Positions 20,687 through 29,063 of a stretch of DNA of 33,605 bases are shown one piece after another (positions within the stretch are counted from its first letter, which is position 1; every line of letters begins with the position of its first letter). Under the pieces are notes generated by a model. It worked only from the letters and a program-made list of their open reading frames with translations. It was not told the DNA's origin and did not search any database. The translations under genes and the position numbers were made by a program. The DNA comes from a virus, in the IMG/VR virus record IMGVR_UViG_3300047157_000090, positions 1 to 33,605 of that record; one strand, given 5' to 3'.

Positions 20687-21872
20687 AAAAATAAATGAAG
20701 AAATTGCTAGTGCCGCAAGGTTGCTAGAAATGGATATAAATGAAGTGATGACAAAGTATGAGAGTATCTGCGAAGATAACTCTTTAACTGAGGATGATTG
20801 GAGATTAGGTTTAAGCCTATTCAGACAATGGTTTAGTGGAGCAAGAGCATACGCACAAGCCCCGCAAAGAGAAGAGAAAACTAACTCTTTAGTTAAAGAA
20901 GCCCGTGGGTTTTTCATATCTTTGGATGCAGCAAGAGATATGGCTGCTATGCAAAATGAAAGAATAAAGAATGAATATATGATGGATTCAGATACCACAT
21001 ATTCTATGGGTAAAGTAGCAGTAGCAACTAGCACTCAAGAAGGATATGAAGTTAGTCGTATGTATAATGGTGAAGAACAAGTTAAGGCAGTTACAGCATT
21101 GCCAGAAAATAACTTTGAAATTGACATGGGAACATGGATTATACCGTTAGACAGTATTGCTAAATATGGTGAAAGAAGAAATCCTAATCACGGTAAACCG
21201 CTACCTGCACAGCAATATAGAATGTCAGGAGTATTTATTGGGAGAGTTGATGGTGATGAAGGATTGTATTACTTCTCATATAAAGGAGAAGCGTGTAAAG
21301 AGTTTACACCTAAAACCTTCACTATGATTGATATGGAAGTTATTAGAGACCAAAACAACACAAATAGAATCTACGGATTCAAAACAGGAACACTACAAAG
21401 TCTAAGTGTTCTTGATAATGAACATGGTGTTGAAGACTTTAAAAATCTAATAACTGAATATGCAGGAGAGAACCTATCAGGTCTTGTTGATTTAGATAGA
21501 TATCATTCTGGATTAAGCCATAAAAACTATGCAGAAAAGTTTGTTATTACAGACGGTTCTGTTTCTAGTGTGAACATGGTTCCTAATTCATATGGTACTA
21601 GAAGAGTAACAATAACTGATTTGAATGCAGACTTTGATTATGATGGCGGTTCTTGGGCGGGAACGACTTGTTGGTTCCCTAGTAACGTTGACATTGAGTT
21701 TGGTTTAGGTTCTAATGTTATAGTTGTAGGTAGAACATCTTTAGGTAAAAATGAAGATGGTACTCCGGGTGATATAACATTAAACGTTAGCGGTATTCTT
21801 GTTGTAGAAAATCGAGGGGTTGTAACAGAACCTTTTGATGCAGGCGTAGAAGAAGATTTAGATTGGTTCTAA
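20679..21872 (+). CDS. Single-stranded DNA-binding protein candidate (RPA/SSB-like)
   Basis: The 397-residue protein has a helical N-terminus (about 1-100). One or two beta-rich domains follow (about 105-370) with OB-like strands such as GTWIIPLDSI, YRMSGVFIGRVDGDEGLYYF and SNVIVVGRTSLG. The end is acidic with a terminal aromatic: EPFDAGVEEDLDWF. A flexible acidic tail ending in Phe is typical of bacterial and phage SSBs, where it recruits partners. Position between clamp loader and Sak4/PCNA fits. No zinc finger is seen. GGGAGGT precedes the ATG. The family is inferred, not proven. Confidence 0.55.
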   Translation: MNEKINEEIASAARLLEMDINEVMTKYESICEDNSLTEDDWRLGLSLFRQWFSGARAYAQAPQREEKTNSLVKEARGFFISLDAARDMAAMQNERIKNEYMMDSDTTYSMGKVAVATSTQEGYEVSRMYNGEEQVKAVTALPENNFEIDMGTWIIPLDSIAKYGERRNPNHGKPLPAQQYRMSGVFIGRVDGDEGLYYFSYKGEACKEFTPKTFTMIDMEVIRDQNNTNRIYGFKTGTLQSLSVLDNEHGVEDFKNLITEYAGENLSGLVDLDRYHSGLSHKNYAEKFVITDGSVSSVNMVPNSYGTRRVTITDLNADFDYDGGSWAGTTCWFPSNVDIEFGLGSNVIVVGRTSLGKNEDGTPGDITLNVSGILVVENRGVVTEPFDAGVEEDLDWF

Positions 21873-21940
21873 ATGATACTAAACCTTAGTAAGAAGGTAT
21901 GCTTACCAAATGGGTGCGAAGCCCTAAATAAAGTGATAAT

Positions 21941-22186
21941 ATGTTTACAATAGATAATAGAATGATACATGGTACAAGTTTTATAATTTCACTAGATTCG
22001 GTGGAGTTTATAACTTGGAGATTAAATGAAGATACGGGGGATTATTGGGTAAAACTACATATTCCTTCAGGTAAAGAAATAAGAATAAAAGTAAGTGAAG
22101 AAGAATTAAGAAACATAGCAGACGTATGGGCTGCTACTTCAAATATATATTTAAAAATAGGTGATAATTATGGGATGGACTTCTGA
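21941..22186 (+). CDS. Small beta-rich hypothetical protein
   Basis: The 81-residue product contains SLDSVEFITWRLNEDTGDYW then VKLHIPSGKEIRIKVSEEEL, a run of short strands followed by a helix. The layout resembles the 71-residue protein at 4346 and small PH-like phage proteins. A 68-base gap precedes it; a 26-codon frame within that gap lacks a ribosome-binding site. GTGAT lies just upstream of the ATG. The function is unknown. Confidence 0.55.
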   Translation: MFTIDNRMIHGTSFIISLDSVEFITWRLNEDTGDYWVKLHIPSGKEIRIKVSEEELRNIADVWAATSNIYLKIGDNYGMDF

Positions 22187-22982
22187 GAAGAATAATGAGA
22201 ATAAAGATGTAATAGATTTTGGTAAAGAACAAGATGAATGGAATAAGAAATATGCAGAAACTTTTCTAGTTAAAAAGGATAAAAAATCTAGAATGTGTTT
22301 AGGCATTTGGGGCGACCCTAAGAATGGTAAAACAGGTTTAGCATTGGATTTTCCAGATAGAGAAATATACGTTTTAGATTGGGATAGAGGTGTTGAGTCT
22401 ACATGGAAAGAACATTATGATGCAACAGATAGAATAAAAATACATTGTCCTATCATTAGAGATAAAAGTAATGTAATTGATATTCATGCTTCTGAAAGAG
22501 AATCGTTAATGTTTGTTAACTTTGTACGTCAAAAGATTGAAGAAGGCGATAAGCCAATATTTGTATTTGATGGCGTAGATACTTGGCATGAATCTTGTTT
22601 ACTAAAGGTAAGTCCTGACCCTAGAAAGGTCGCTAAGATGATGCCTTGGCAATATGGAGAAAGAAACAAAACTTTCTTTTTCTTAATGGAAGCAGTATAC
22701 GCTTTAGATTGTGATGTTATTTACATAACCCATAAGACTGAAAATTACCTTGATGGTAATGTAGTAGGTTATTCTCCTATATGGAAAAATTGGGGCGGTA
22801 AATTAGAACAAGAGATTAGAACAGGAACTAAATCTGTTAAAGGGGAATTACAATATGTAGCACAGTTAGTTGCTAGTAGAACAAATGGTAACTTAGTAGG
22901 TACTACATGGGTAACTAGAGAAGGTAGACCTCCAAATGTAGTTTGGAATGGTATTCCTCAACTACGAGAGGGTAATATATGA
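22170..22982 (+). CDS. RecA/Rad51-type ATPase (Sak4-like)
   Basis: Sak4-type proteins are short RecA-fold ATPases of phages that act with SSB in strand annealing. The 270-residue protein has Walker A GDPKNGKT (48-55), a strand IYVLDWDRGVEST and Walker B PIFVFDGVDT with the catalytic acidic region. VIYITHKTENY follows as the sensor-like segment before the DNA-binding loops. No extra recombinase domains are present, consistent with Sak4. GGTGAT precedes the ATG at 22170; a GTG or upstream ATA in-frame is less likely. It lies directly before PCNA (ATGA overlap). Confidence 0.75.
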   Translation: MGWTSEKNNENKDVIDFGKEQDEWNKKYAETFLVKKDKKSRMCLGIWGDPKNGKTGLALDFPDREIYVLDWDRGVESTWKEHYDATDRIKIHCPIIRDKSNVIDIHASERESLMFVNFVRQKIEEGDKPIFVFDGVDTWHESCLLKVSPDPRKVAKMMPWQYGERNKTFFFLMEAVYALDCDVIYITHKTENYLDGNVVGYSPIWKNWGGKLEQEIRTGTKSVKGELQYVAQLVASRTNGNLVGTTWVTREGRPPNVVWNGIPQLREGNI

Positions 22983-23770
22983 AAGAGATATTTATAAATA
23001 GAAAAAAACTAAGCAACGGAATAGAAGATGTTCTCCTTAAAGGGAGATATAGGGGAGCATCTTCTTCCAAAGTTGATTTGATTAACCCTAATGTTGCTAT
23101 ATTAATTAATAGTAGAACAGGAATAACGATAGCAAATGCTAATCATTCAATCGCTACTATGGTTATAGTTAACATTAATCCTTCAATAGAAGAAGAAAGA
23201 CACTTTGAACCATGTTGGGTTTATTGTGATGCTGAGAAGGCAATCAAATATCTTAAGGCTATGAAAGATGATGAAATTATGTTGAAAATAACAGATAGTA
23301 AATTAATATTCAACGGTATTGATACACAATTAATGATGCCTTTAAGTATTGAACATTCAGGTATTTCTGCAATTGCTAAACTTATGATGGCTAAGGTAGA
23401 CCAACAACATGAAGGGACAACTGCCAAGTTTGGTAATACTACTTTTGATACAGTCGTTTTACTTGAAGATAGTAAAGACCTCGCTAGAGCAATTAAAGAA
23501 TGTTCAGTAGTAGGAACTTCTTCGTTTAAGTTAACGTTTGATAAACAAAACCTAGCAGTATCTTCTTCTAATTTTCAGAATACTGAAACATATAAAACGT
23601 ATGTAGATTTTACAGGAGCATTCGGTGAAGATGTAGAAGTAGAGTTTTCTGCACCGTTAGATAAGTTTTGTAAAGGTAGGTTGTATCTTTGTTTAAAGGA
23701 TATGGCTCCGGTATTAATAATAGGAGCAGATAGAAAATTAATAGTTGCTCCTTATATAAGAGATGATTAA
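22979..23770 (+). CDS. pcn: PCNA-like sliding clamp
   Basis: The clamp encircles DNA and tethers polymerase, ligase and nucleases. The 263-residue protein has the length and order of archaeal PCNA: an N-terminal strand-helix, then DLINPNVAILINSRTGITIA (compare the motif around DxxHVaLv), an interdomain stretch (FEPCWVYCDAEKAIKYLKAM) and a second domain. The C-terminal strands GRLYLCLKDMAPVLIIG and LIVAPYIRDD match the PMKIEY...YYLAPRI end. It is strongly divergent. Other proteins here end in or contain PIP-like motifs (polymerase C-part, the 27-residue peptide), consistent with a functional clamp. Assignment is by pattern. Confidence 0.75.
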   Translation: MKEIFINRKKLSNGIEDVLLKGRYRGASSSKVDLINPNVAILINSRTGITIANANHSIATMVIVNINPSIEEERHFEPCWVYCDAEKAIKYLKAMKDDEIMLKITDSKLIFNGIDTQLMMPLSIEHSGISAIAKLMMAKVDQQHEGTTAKFGNTTFDTVVLLEDSKDLARAIKECSVVGTSSFKLTFDKQNLAVSSSNFQNTETYKTYVDFTGAFGEDVEVEFSAPLDKFCKGRLYLCLKDMAPVLIIGADRKLIVAPYIRDD

Positions 23771-25453
23771 ATGATAATAAATGCAGTAGATAAAAATAAA
23801 ACAATGTTAATTAGATGGAGAGATGAAAACGGTAAGCGTTTGGAATTAGAAGAGAAATATTCTGATTTCAGACCTTACTTTTTCATCCCCTTAATTTCAA
23901 GAGAAATAACTAATGTTAGTTATACTGAGTTTGGACAAAAGTATAACATTAGATTAGAATATGATAACGGAGACGATGAACATCCGTTTATGTCTTTAAA
24001 TAATGGTAGATTAAAGAAAGTAATGTGGAACACAAATAACCCTGCTCATGCTAGGATTCTTAGAAAAGAGTGGTCGTTAACCTTTGAAGCAGATGTACCT
24101 TTTCATTACAGATATGCAGTTGATAAGATTCATTCCATACAAGAGTATGACATGAGAAAGTTTTATTGGGATTTAGAATGGCAACAAGGTGGTGAACATG
24201 ATGGTGCAATTACTTGTATTTCTTATTACGATTCATATGTAGATAATGACAATGCAACAATATATTATTGGTTACCTAAAGAAGAAAGTATGTCGATTAA
24301 GGTATCTAAGAACCATGTGTTTTTTCTTAGTGAAAAAGAAATGTTAGAATATTTTGTTTTTACTATAAACGAGACAGACCCCGATATATTGATATCTTGG
24401 TTTGGTTCTACTTTCGATTTACCTAAGTTGTTAGAGAGACTTCATGCTAATGATATAGACCCTAGACGTTTATCTCCTGTTAATGTTGTTAAAGGAGTTT
24501 ACTTCAATGAAGGTATTAAACTTAGTAAAGCAGCGAAAGGTTACAGTCCAATAGACCAACCAATAAAAGGTAGAATATGTTTAAACTTAGACTTAGCATT
24601 TGAACGTCAATGGAATGATGCACAAAAAGGTACTCTGCCTTCAATGGCATTGGATTATGTAGCAGAATTAGTTTTGGGTGAAAAGAAACTTGTTAGTGAA
24701 AAGTTTCCTGATAAGAATGATTTCTTTCAAAGAGGATGGCTTGAAGATACTCAAAGATATTTAGACTATGCTCAAGTTGACGTTGACCTTCTAGTTAAAT
24801 TAGATGAAAAGAATCTTATTAGTGAATCTATATTGTCTTTACAACGTTTACTTGTTGCTCCCTTTGATGCTTGCTTTTATGCTAGTATGATGGGTGGTAT
24901 TTATTTCATGCGTAATGCTTGGTGGAAAGCCCCTACCGGAGATAAAGAAGGTGAACGTGTAGAATATGAAGGTGCTATGATTTATGACCCTTTGAATGAG
25001 GGAACAAACGGCCTACATCTAGGTGTAGCAGCATTTGACTTTGCACAGTTGTACCCTTCTATGATGATAGCAAGAAATATTTCTTGGGAAACTAAATCAA
25101 CTGAGCCGACTGAGTTTGGAGTTAATATTCTATTACCAAGAGATTTATCAGAAGAGTCTGAGTTTGATTATAGATATTATAAAACAGATAAGTTAGGTTT
25201 GTTGCCGAAGGCTGTTTTAGAACTAAAAGGTCTTAGAGATGAGTATAAACAGATGCGTGATGATTCTACTTCTAAAGAAGATTATGATAAATATCAAACG
25301 ATGCAAATGGCAGTAAAACGACTAATGGCGAGTTTTTATGGCTTGGTCGGATATCAAGGCTTTGGTTGGGCTGACGTAGATTTAGCCGCTAGTATTACTG
25401 CTAGTGCTAGAGAAGCAATCAGAATATCTGCATTTAAGGTGATGGAATTATGA
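23771..25453 (+). CDS. polB: Family B DNA polymerase, N-terminal part (exonuclease, palm motif A, fingers)
   Basis: The 560-residue protein holds the 3'-5' exonuclease motifs: WDLEWQ (Exo I, with catalytic D and E), SWFGSTFDL (Exo II) and YLDYAQVDVDLL (Exo III). Polymerase motif A (AFDFAQLYPSMM) and motif B (KRLMASFYGLVGYQGFG) follow. It stops at SAFKVMEL, right after the helix following motif B. Motif C and the thumb are in a second gene starting at 25897. The stop is clean and overlaps a small gene start (ATGA), so this is a real split rather than a simple frameshift. Confidence 0.93.
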   Translation: MIINAVDKNKTMLIRWRDENGKRLELEEKYSDFRPYFFIPLISREITNVSYTEFGQKYNIRLEYDNGDDEHPFMSLNNGRLKKVMWNTNNPAHARILRKEWSLTFEADVPFHYRYAVDKIHSIQEYDMRKFYWDLEWQQGGEHDGAITCISYYDSYVDNDNATIYYWLPKEESMSIKVSKNHVFFLSEKEMLEYFVFTINETDPDILISWFGSTFDLPKLLERLHANDIDPRRLSPVNVVKGVYFNEGIKLSKAAKGYSPIDQPIKGRICLNLDLAFERQWNDAQKGTLPSMALDYVAELVLGEKKLVSEKFPDKNDFFQRGWLEDTQRYLDYAQVDVDLLVKLDEKNLISESILSLQRLLVAPFDACFYASMMGGIYFMRNAWWKAPTGDKEGERVEYEGAMIYDPLNEGTNGLHLGVAAFDFAQLYPSMMIARNISWETKSTEPTEFGVNILLPRDLSEESEFDYRYYKTDKLGLLPKAVLELKGLRDEYKQMRDDSTSKEDYDKYQTMQMAVKRLMASFYGLVGYQGFGWADVDLAASITASAREAIRISAFKVMEL

Positions 25454-25560
25454 AGGTATCAAAAAAACAATGTAGATGGTGTGGTGCTAAAATACCAAGA
25501 AGTCACCATAGAAGTTATAGGTGTAAAAAATGTCCGACAAAAAATAGAGGTGGTAATTAA
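25450..25560 (+). CDS. 36-residue zinc-ribbon microprotein in the polymerase split
   Basis: The peptide MKVSKKQCRWCGAKIPRSHH has CRWC at residues 8-11 and CKKC at 25-28, with many basic residues, so a single zinc ribbon binding nucleic acid is likely. It begins at an ATGA overlap with the polymerase N-part and ends at a TAATG overlap with the next gene. No strong Shine-Dalgarno sequence precedes it; coupling to upstream translation would be expected. It resembles other zinc-ribbon microproteins here. Confidence 0.55.
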   Translation: MKVSKKQCRWCGAKIPRSHHRSYRCKKCPTKNRGGN

Positions 25561-25826
25561 TGGCAGGTCATAATAAGAATACATATCGTATATTAGCAAT
25601 AAACCAATTTACTGAAAATCTAAAATCAGGTGAGCATTTTCATATTAGAGAATGTGTTAATTTTCTTAATACTAGAAAAGCATCAGGTACTAATAGGCCA
25701 CATAAACAAACACAAACTAAGGCTAGTCAATTAGCCATGTTATTAAAAAGAACAGGTATGTTCACAAGTTTAGGTAAAGGTGAATGGAGATTTGACGGAG
25801 CATCGTTTAAGGGGATAAAAAAATGA
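25560..25826 (+). CDS. Small winged-helix-like protein in the polymerase split
   Basis: The 88-residue basic protein has three helices (TYRILAINQFTENLKSG; HIRECVNFLNTRK; TKASQLAMLLKRTGMF) and a terminal beta turn (SLGKGEWRFDG) that resembles the wing of winged-helix domains. GGTGG lies upstream of the ATG. It lies between the two polymerase halves with no sign of endonuclease motifs. It could be a transcription factor or a stray gene inserted at the split point. Confidence 0.55.
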   Translation: MAGHNKNTYRILAINQFTENLKSGEHFHIRECVNFLNTRKASGTNRPHKQTQTKASQLAMLLKRTGMFTSLGKGEWRFDGASFKGIKK

Positions 25827-25900
25827 AAGAAAAAATAACAATTAAAATGATATACATCATTGGTAAAATATCAATGGTGATTAGGAGATGGTTTAGATGA
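25823..25900 (+). CDS. Possible 25-residue hydrophobic peptide
   Basis: A short frame bridges the previous gene (ATGA overlap) and the polymerase C-part (ATGA overlap). It encodes MKEKITIKMIYIIGKISMVI plus a basic end (RRWFR). It could be a translated peptide with a hydrophobic core, or merely the leader that carries ribosomes to the polymerase C-part. GGGGATAAAA lies upstream. Evidence is limited to its exact fit between two genes. Confidence 0.35.
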   Translation: MKEKITIKMIYIIGKISMVIRRWFR

Positions 25901-26808
25901 AAGTGGTTTATGGACATACAGATTCTATATATGTTCAGATGCCTATGGAAAGAGCAGATGAAACATTAGCATTATTAAATACTCATGTTAGAAGTAAGTT
26001 TCCTAACCTTCTAGGGTTAAAGGAACATCCTGTTAACTTAGAGTTTGAGAAGTATTACAAATCTCTAGGCGTAGGTGTTACTAAAAATAGAAATGCAGGA
26101 TTAATAATATGGAAGGATGGAATAACCTTAGACGCACCTGAGTTTGTTATGACAGGCTTTTCTGCAAAGAGAGCATCAATAACTGCTTTAGCAAAAGATA
26201 TCCAATTAGAAGTATTGAAAATGTGGGTATCAGAAAAGTCTGAGTTTGAAATATCTACTTGGTTAAATGAGAAATATAACGATGTAATTTCTGGCAAGAT
26301 AGATATTGATATGTTAATTAATAGGTCTAGATTTAGACAAGAGCGTTTGACATACAAATGTATTGATTGTAATAAACAATATACTTGGGAAGAAGTTGTT
26401 GAGATGAGACTTAAACAAGATACATCAACAAACTTTTGTAGTAAATGTGGTCAAGATTTAGAGTTAGTAACATTAGGTGGTAAGAAACCTTCAATATCTG
26501 CGGGTGTAGAAGGATTGATTTGGAATAATCAAATTAATAAAAATAAAATTGATGACTCATATTATTATATGAGAGTGTTAGACGACCCTACAAGGAGAGC
26601 ATACATGAACCCGATTACGGGTAAATATAAACGACCTACTTATATTTCAGCAGAAAATAAGGAGACGTTAATGGAGCATACTCCCGATTATAAGCACTAT
26701 GCAAGTTCTGTAATTAAAAAAGCAGAGCCTATATTTAATGCTATGAATTGGAGTACGCAAGTGATAGAAAGAGATAGAAATCAAAAAGGATTAGGAGAAT
26801 GGTTTTAA
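25897..26808 (+). CDS. polB: Family B DNA polymerase, C-terminal part (motif C and thumb)
   Basis: The 303-residue protein begins MKVVYGHTDSIYV, which is polymerase motif C (YGDTDS, with the first Asp replaced by His and the second catalytic Asp kept). It continues with the KKR/KNRNAGL region and thumb. A zinc-ribbon insert (CIDC about 149-152 and CSKC about 178-181) is unusual. The C-terminus ends NQKGLGEWF, which matches a PIP-box (Q-x-x-L-x-x-W-F), as in archaeal polymerases. AGGAG at 25883-25887 gives independent translation. The two halves should assemble into one enzyme. Confidence 0.92.
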   Translation: MKVVYGHTDSIYVQMPMERADETLALLNTHVRSKFPNLLGLKEHPVNLEFEKYYKSLGVGVTKNRNAGLIIWKDGITLDAPEFVMTGFSAKRASITALAKDIQLEVLKMWVSEKSEFEISTWLNEKYNDVISGKIDIDMLINRSRFRQERLTYKCIDCNKQYTWEEVVEMRLKQDTSTNFCSKCGQDLELVTLGGKKPSISAGVEGLIWNNQINKNKIDDSYYYMRVLDDPTRRAYMNPITGKYKRPTYISAENKETLMEHTPDYKHYASSVIKKAEPIFNAMNWSTQVIERDRNQKGLGEWF

Positions 26809-27708
26809 ATGACAGAAGAAAATAAAATGAAAGAATATACATACCAATGGCAGCCAGAACATTATGGTGATGAAAGCAAACCAATATTGAAGATAACAAA
26901 ATCTTCTTTTGGTTCGTTTCAGTGGTGTCCAAAGAAATATGACTTTAGTTATATTCAAAGACTACCACAAGATACATCTGAGGCAATGATTAAAGGAACA
27001 GTTGTTCACAATAGTAGAGAAGATTTCTTTGAAGAGTTTGATGTTAAAAAAGCAGAACATATGACTCACGATGAATTAATACAATATAATATAGGATTAC
27101 ATCCTATTGATGACTATGGCGATATATATAAAATTATATCTACATTTGAGGCTCAACGTTTTGTTGAAGCAAGAGATGCAAATAAGATAGACCAATATAT
27201 ACCCGTAGTTAACGAAAAGATGTTAGATGCTGAAATAGTTATACCTTTTGATGCTAACCCTAACTGTATATTAGAAAGAGATTATGTTGTTCATCTTCAA
27301 GGTATTATTGATAGAATGTTTCTTGATGAAGGCAGTTATGTTCCTATTGAATTAAAAACAGGGCCATGGAAAGACTACAAGAAAACAATGATGAGAAAAG
27401 AAATGGCTTTCTATAAACTATTAGTAGATAATGCAACGGATGAAAGTCTAAAAGAAGCAGGTATAGATAGAAATATTCCCATAACTCATTGGGGTTGGTA
27501 TTATCCTGTATCTAATTATGTGTATATTGAGAACGTAAAAACTTCTAGTGCTAAAGCAGTCATTAGAGGAATAACTCAATTGCTTAAAGCATATGAAAAC
27601 AAAGCGTTTGGTGGTGAAGAGTTCCCTGCAAAGTATTATTATAAAACTTGTCAGCATTGTAGTTTTCATCCTATATGTGAAAAGGCACAAGAGGAGCAAT
27701 GGTTATGA
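26809..27708 (+). CDS. Cas4/RecB-like PD-(D/E)xK nuclease with iron-sulfur cysteines
   Basis: The 299-residue protein has C40 (FQWCPKKY), H67 (KGTVVHNSRE), then QGIIDRMF with the metal-binding Asp and IELKTG with the E-x-K of the nuclease core. The C-terminal C281, C284 and C290 (CQHCSFHPIC) together with C40 form the four-Cys iron-sulfur cluster of Cas4, AddB and Dna2. No CRISPR genes are near, so a role in end-processing or recombination with Sak4 and SSB is more likely than adaptation. It follows the polymerase C-part with no gap. Confidence 0.88.
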   Translation: MTEENKMKEYTYQWQPEHYGDESKPILKITKSSFGSFQWCPKKYDFSYIQRLPQDTSEAMIKGTVVHNSREDFFEEFDVKKAEHMTHDELIQYNIGLHPIDDYGDIYKIISTFEAQRFVEARDANKIDQYIPVVNEKMLDAEIVIPFDANPNCILERDYVVHLQGIIDRMFLDEGSYVPIELKTGPWKDYKKTMMRKEMAFYKLLVDNATDESLKEAGIDRNIPITHWGWYYPVSNYVYIENVKTSSAKAVIRGITQLLKAYENKAFGGEEFPAKYYYKTCQHCSFHPICEKAQEEQWL

Positions 27709-27764
27709 AGTGGGAAGAATACTTTAGAAGAAAGAAAGAATATAGAAAGAGGAATAAAAAATGA
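27705..27764 (+). CDS. Possible 19-residue basic peptide
   Basis: A tiny frame with ATGA overlaps on both sides encodes MKWEEYFRRKKEYRKRNKK, strongly basic. It may be a real micropeptide or simply the 56-base spacer carrying AAAGAGG, the ribosome-binding site of the next gene. Only its position supports it. Confidence 0.25.
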   Translation: MKWEEYFRRKKEYRKRNKK

Positions 27765-28147
27765 TAGAAAAAATAGTAAGAGATGAATTAAATACAAGAG
27801 TTTGGTCATTTTCAGAAATAGCGAATGTTTCCAATACAATTGAAACATTAACGCAAACTGTCTATGATAGATTACCTACAACAGATAAATTAAAATTAGT
27901 ATGGGATGTAGAAGTTTTTGCTGAAGAGATGACCTTCTTTGGTGAGTTATACACAAAAACAATAATGGCAGAATTAAGAGTAATGGTTGCTGATATTGTT
28001 AAGGATGAATTAAGTAAAGCAAAAGTTGCATTTTCAAAAACAGAAATTAAAATTAAGGAGGATAATAAAAATGTACCCAAGGGAAGTCTGGGCGGGAAGT
28101 CATATAAAAAACGCACCGCAGATGAAAAGAAAGATAGTGAGGAGTGA
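27761..28147 (+). CDS. Hypothetical helical protein overlapping the primase
   Basis: The 128-residue protein is predicted helical (FSEIANVSNTIETLTQTVYD; LRVMVADIVKDELSKAK) with a basic, low-complexity end (SYKKRTADEKKDSEE). Its last 77 bases overlap the start of the primase in another frame, including the primase ribosome-binding site AAGGAGGAT. AAAGAGG precedes its own start. No family is recognised. Confidence 0.55.
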   Translation: MIEKIVRDELNTRVWSFSEIANVSNTIETLTQTVYDRLPTTDKLKLVWDVEVFAEEMTFFGELYTKTIMAELRVMVADIVKDELSKAKVAFSKTEIKIKEDNKNVPKGSLGGKSYKKRTADEKKDSEE

Positions 28148-29063
28148 AAAAGAGTTTATTGATTGGATTAACCTATTCAATGGTAAAATGAATTGCTATA
28201 CAACTGTTTATGATTTTGAACATTATGCAGAAATGGCTAAGGTCGAATCATCGTGTATTAAAGATAGAATGTTTTTAGACTTTGATGCTCATGGTGAACC
28301 ATTAGAAAATGCATGGGTTGACTTTCAAAAAATAGTTAAGTTTCTATTTAATGATAATACTCAGTATAGAATGTATTTTAGCGGAAAGGGTTTTCACATA
28401 ATTGTATTTGGAGAAAAAGCAAATGATATCAGAAGCATTCAAAGTAGTTTTACCAAGTTGGCTGTTGACTGTCCTACGTTGGATAGAACAGGCATACAAA
28501 CTAATAGACTTAGGCGTATTCCTAATACTGTTAATCTTAATAGTAATGGGCCATACTATTGTACTCCTTTAACTCTTGATGATGTATCATTCGGATTAGA
28601 GCATATATTAAGAAAAGCATTGTCAGGTAATTGGCCGATAAAAACATACGGTAGTTCAAAGAAAAAATGGGATGTTGTTAAACCAATTGAAATGTCAGAC
28701 ATAGAAGTTGTAGCCCCCAAACCTCCGGGCGAATTACCAATATTACCTTGTCTATATAATTCTATTATGGTAGAAAATCCGGGTCATTACGCTAGAGTTT
28801 ATTTAGCACAATGGTATAGAGATATTCTTGCGATAGGGGAAAGAAATATTACAGAAGATAAAAAACATGAGATTGCTGCTATTATTCTAGATGAGTTTAA
28901 AGCCATAGCATCAAGAGAAAATATATGGTTAGATTGGGATGAATCTATTACTAAAAAGAATATATGGTTTATCGTTAATGGTGGCTATCATGCTCCGGGG
29001 TGTAAGACTACATTAATACCACAGGGATATTGTATTGGTAAATGTTGGAGGTATAATGAATGA
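28071..29063 (+). CDS. Single-chain archaeo-eukaryotic primase (PriS core plus PriL iron-sulfur domain)
   Basis: The enzyme makes primers for replication. In the 330-residue protein MFLDFDAH supplies D70 and D72, SGKGFH (104-109) is the second AEP motif, and LDRTGIQTNRLRRIP supplies D138 and the basic motif. The C-terminal part has LPCLYNSI (C227), GHYARVYLAQW, APGC (C311), GYC (C321) and GKC (C325), the four-Cys 4Fe-4S layout of PriL. Archaeal hosts usually encode these parts as two proteins. AAGGAGGAT places the start at 28071; in-frame codons upstream belong to the overlapping gene. Confidence 0.85.
   Translation: MYPREVWAGSHIKNAPQMKRKIVRSEKEFIDWINLFNGKMNCYTTVYDFEHYAEMAKVESSCIKDRMFLDFDAHGEPLENAWVDFQKIVKFLFNDNTQYRMYFSGKGFHIIVFGEKANDIRSIQSSFTKLAVDCPTLDRTGIQTNRLRRIPNTVNLNSNGPYYCTPLTLDDVSFGLEHILRKALSGNWPIKTYGSSKKKWDVVKPIEMSDIEVVAPKPPGELPILPCLYNSIMVENPGHYARVYLAQWYRDILAIGERNITEDKKHEIAAIILDEFKAIASRENIWLDWDESITKKNIWFIVNGGYHAPGCKTTLIPQGYCIGKCWRYNE

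Noticed and set aside
20648-21034. 128-codon frame on the - strand
   Set aside because: Antisense to the SSB candidate and the 27-residue peptide, hydrophobic and Ser-rich as expected from antisense of acidic helices.
21873-21940. 26-codon frame starting at 21873
   Set aside because: No ribosome-binding site, overlaps the next gene and shows no protein-like features.
25454-25896. Intein inside DNA polymerase
   Set aside because: No intein start (Cys/Ser with block A), no block F/G His-Asn end and no continuous frame; stops and new starts are present on both sides.
26809-27708. CRISPR-associated Cas4
   Set aside because: The domain is Cas4-like, but there is no Cas1/Cas2 and no repeat-spacer array in the window, so a recombination role is preferred.
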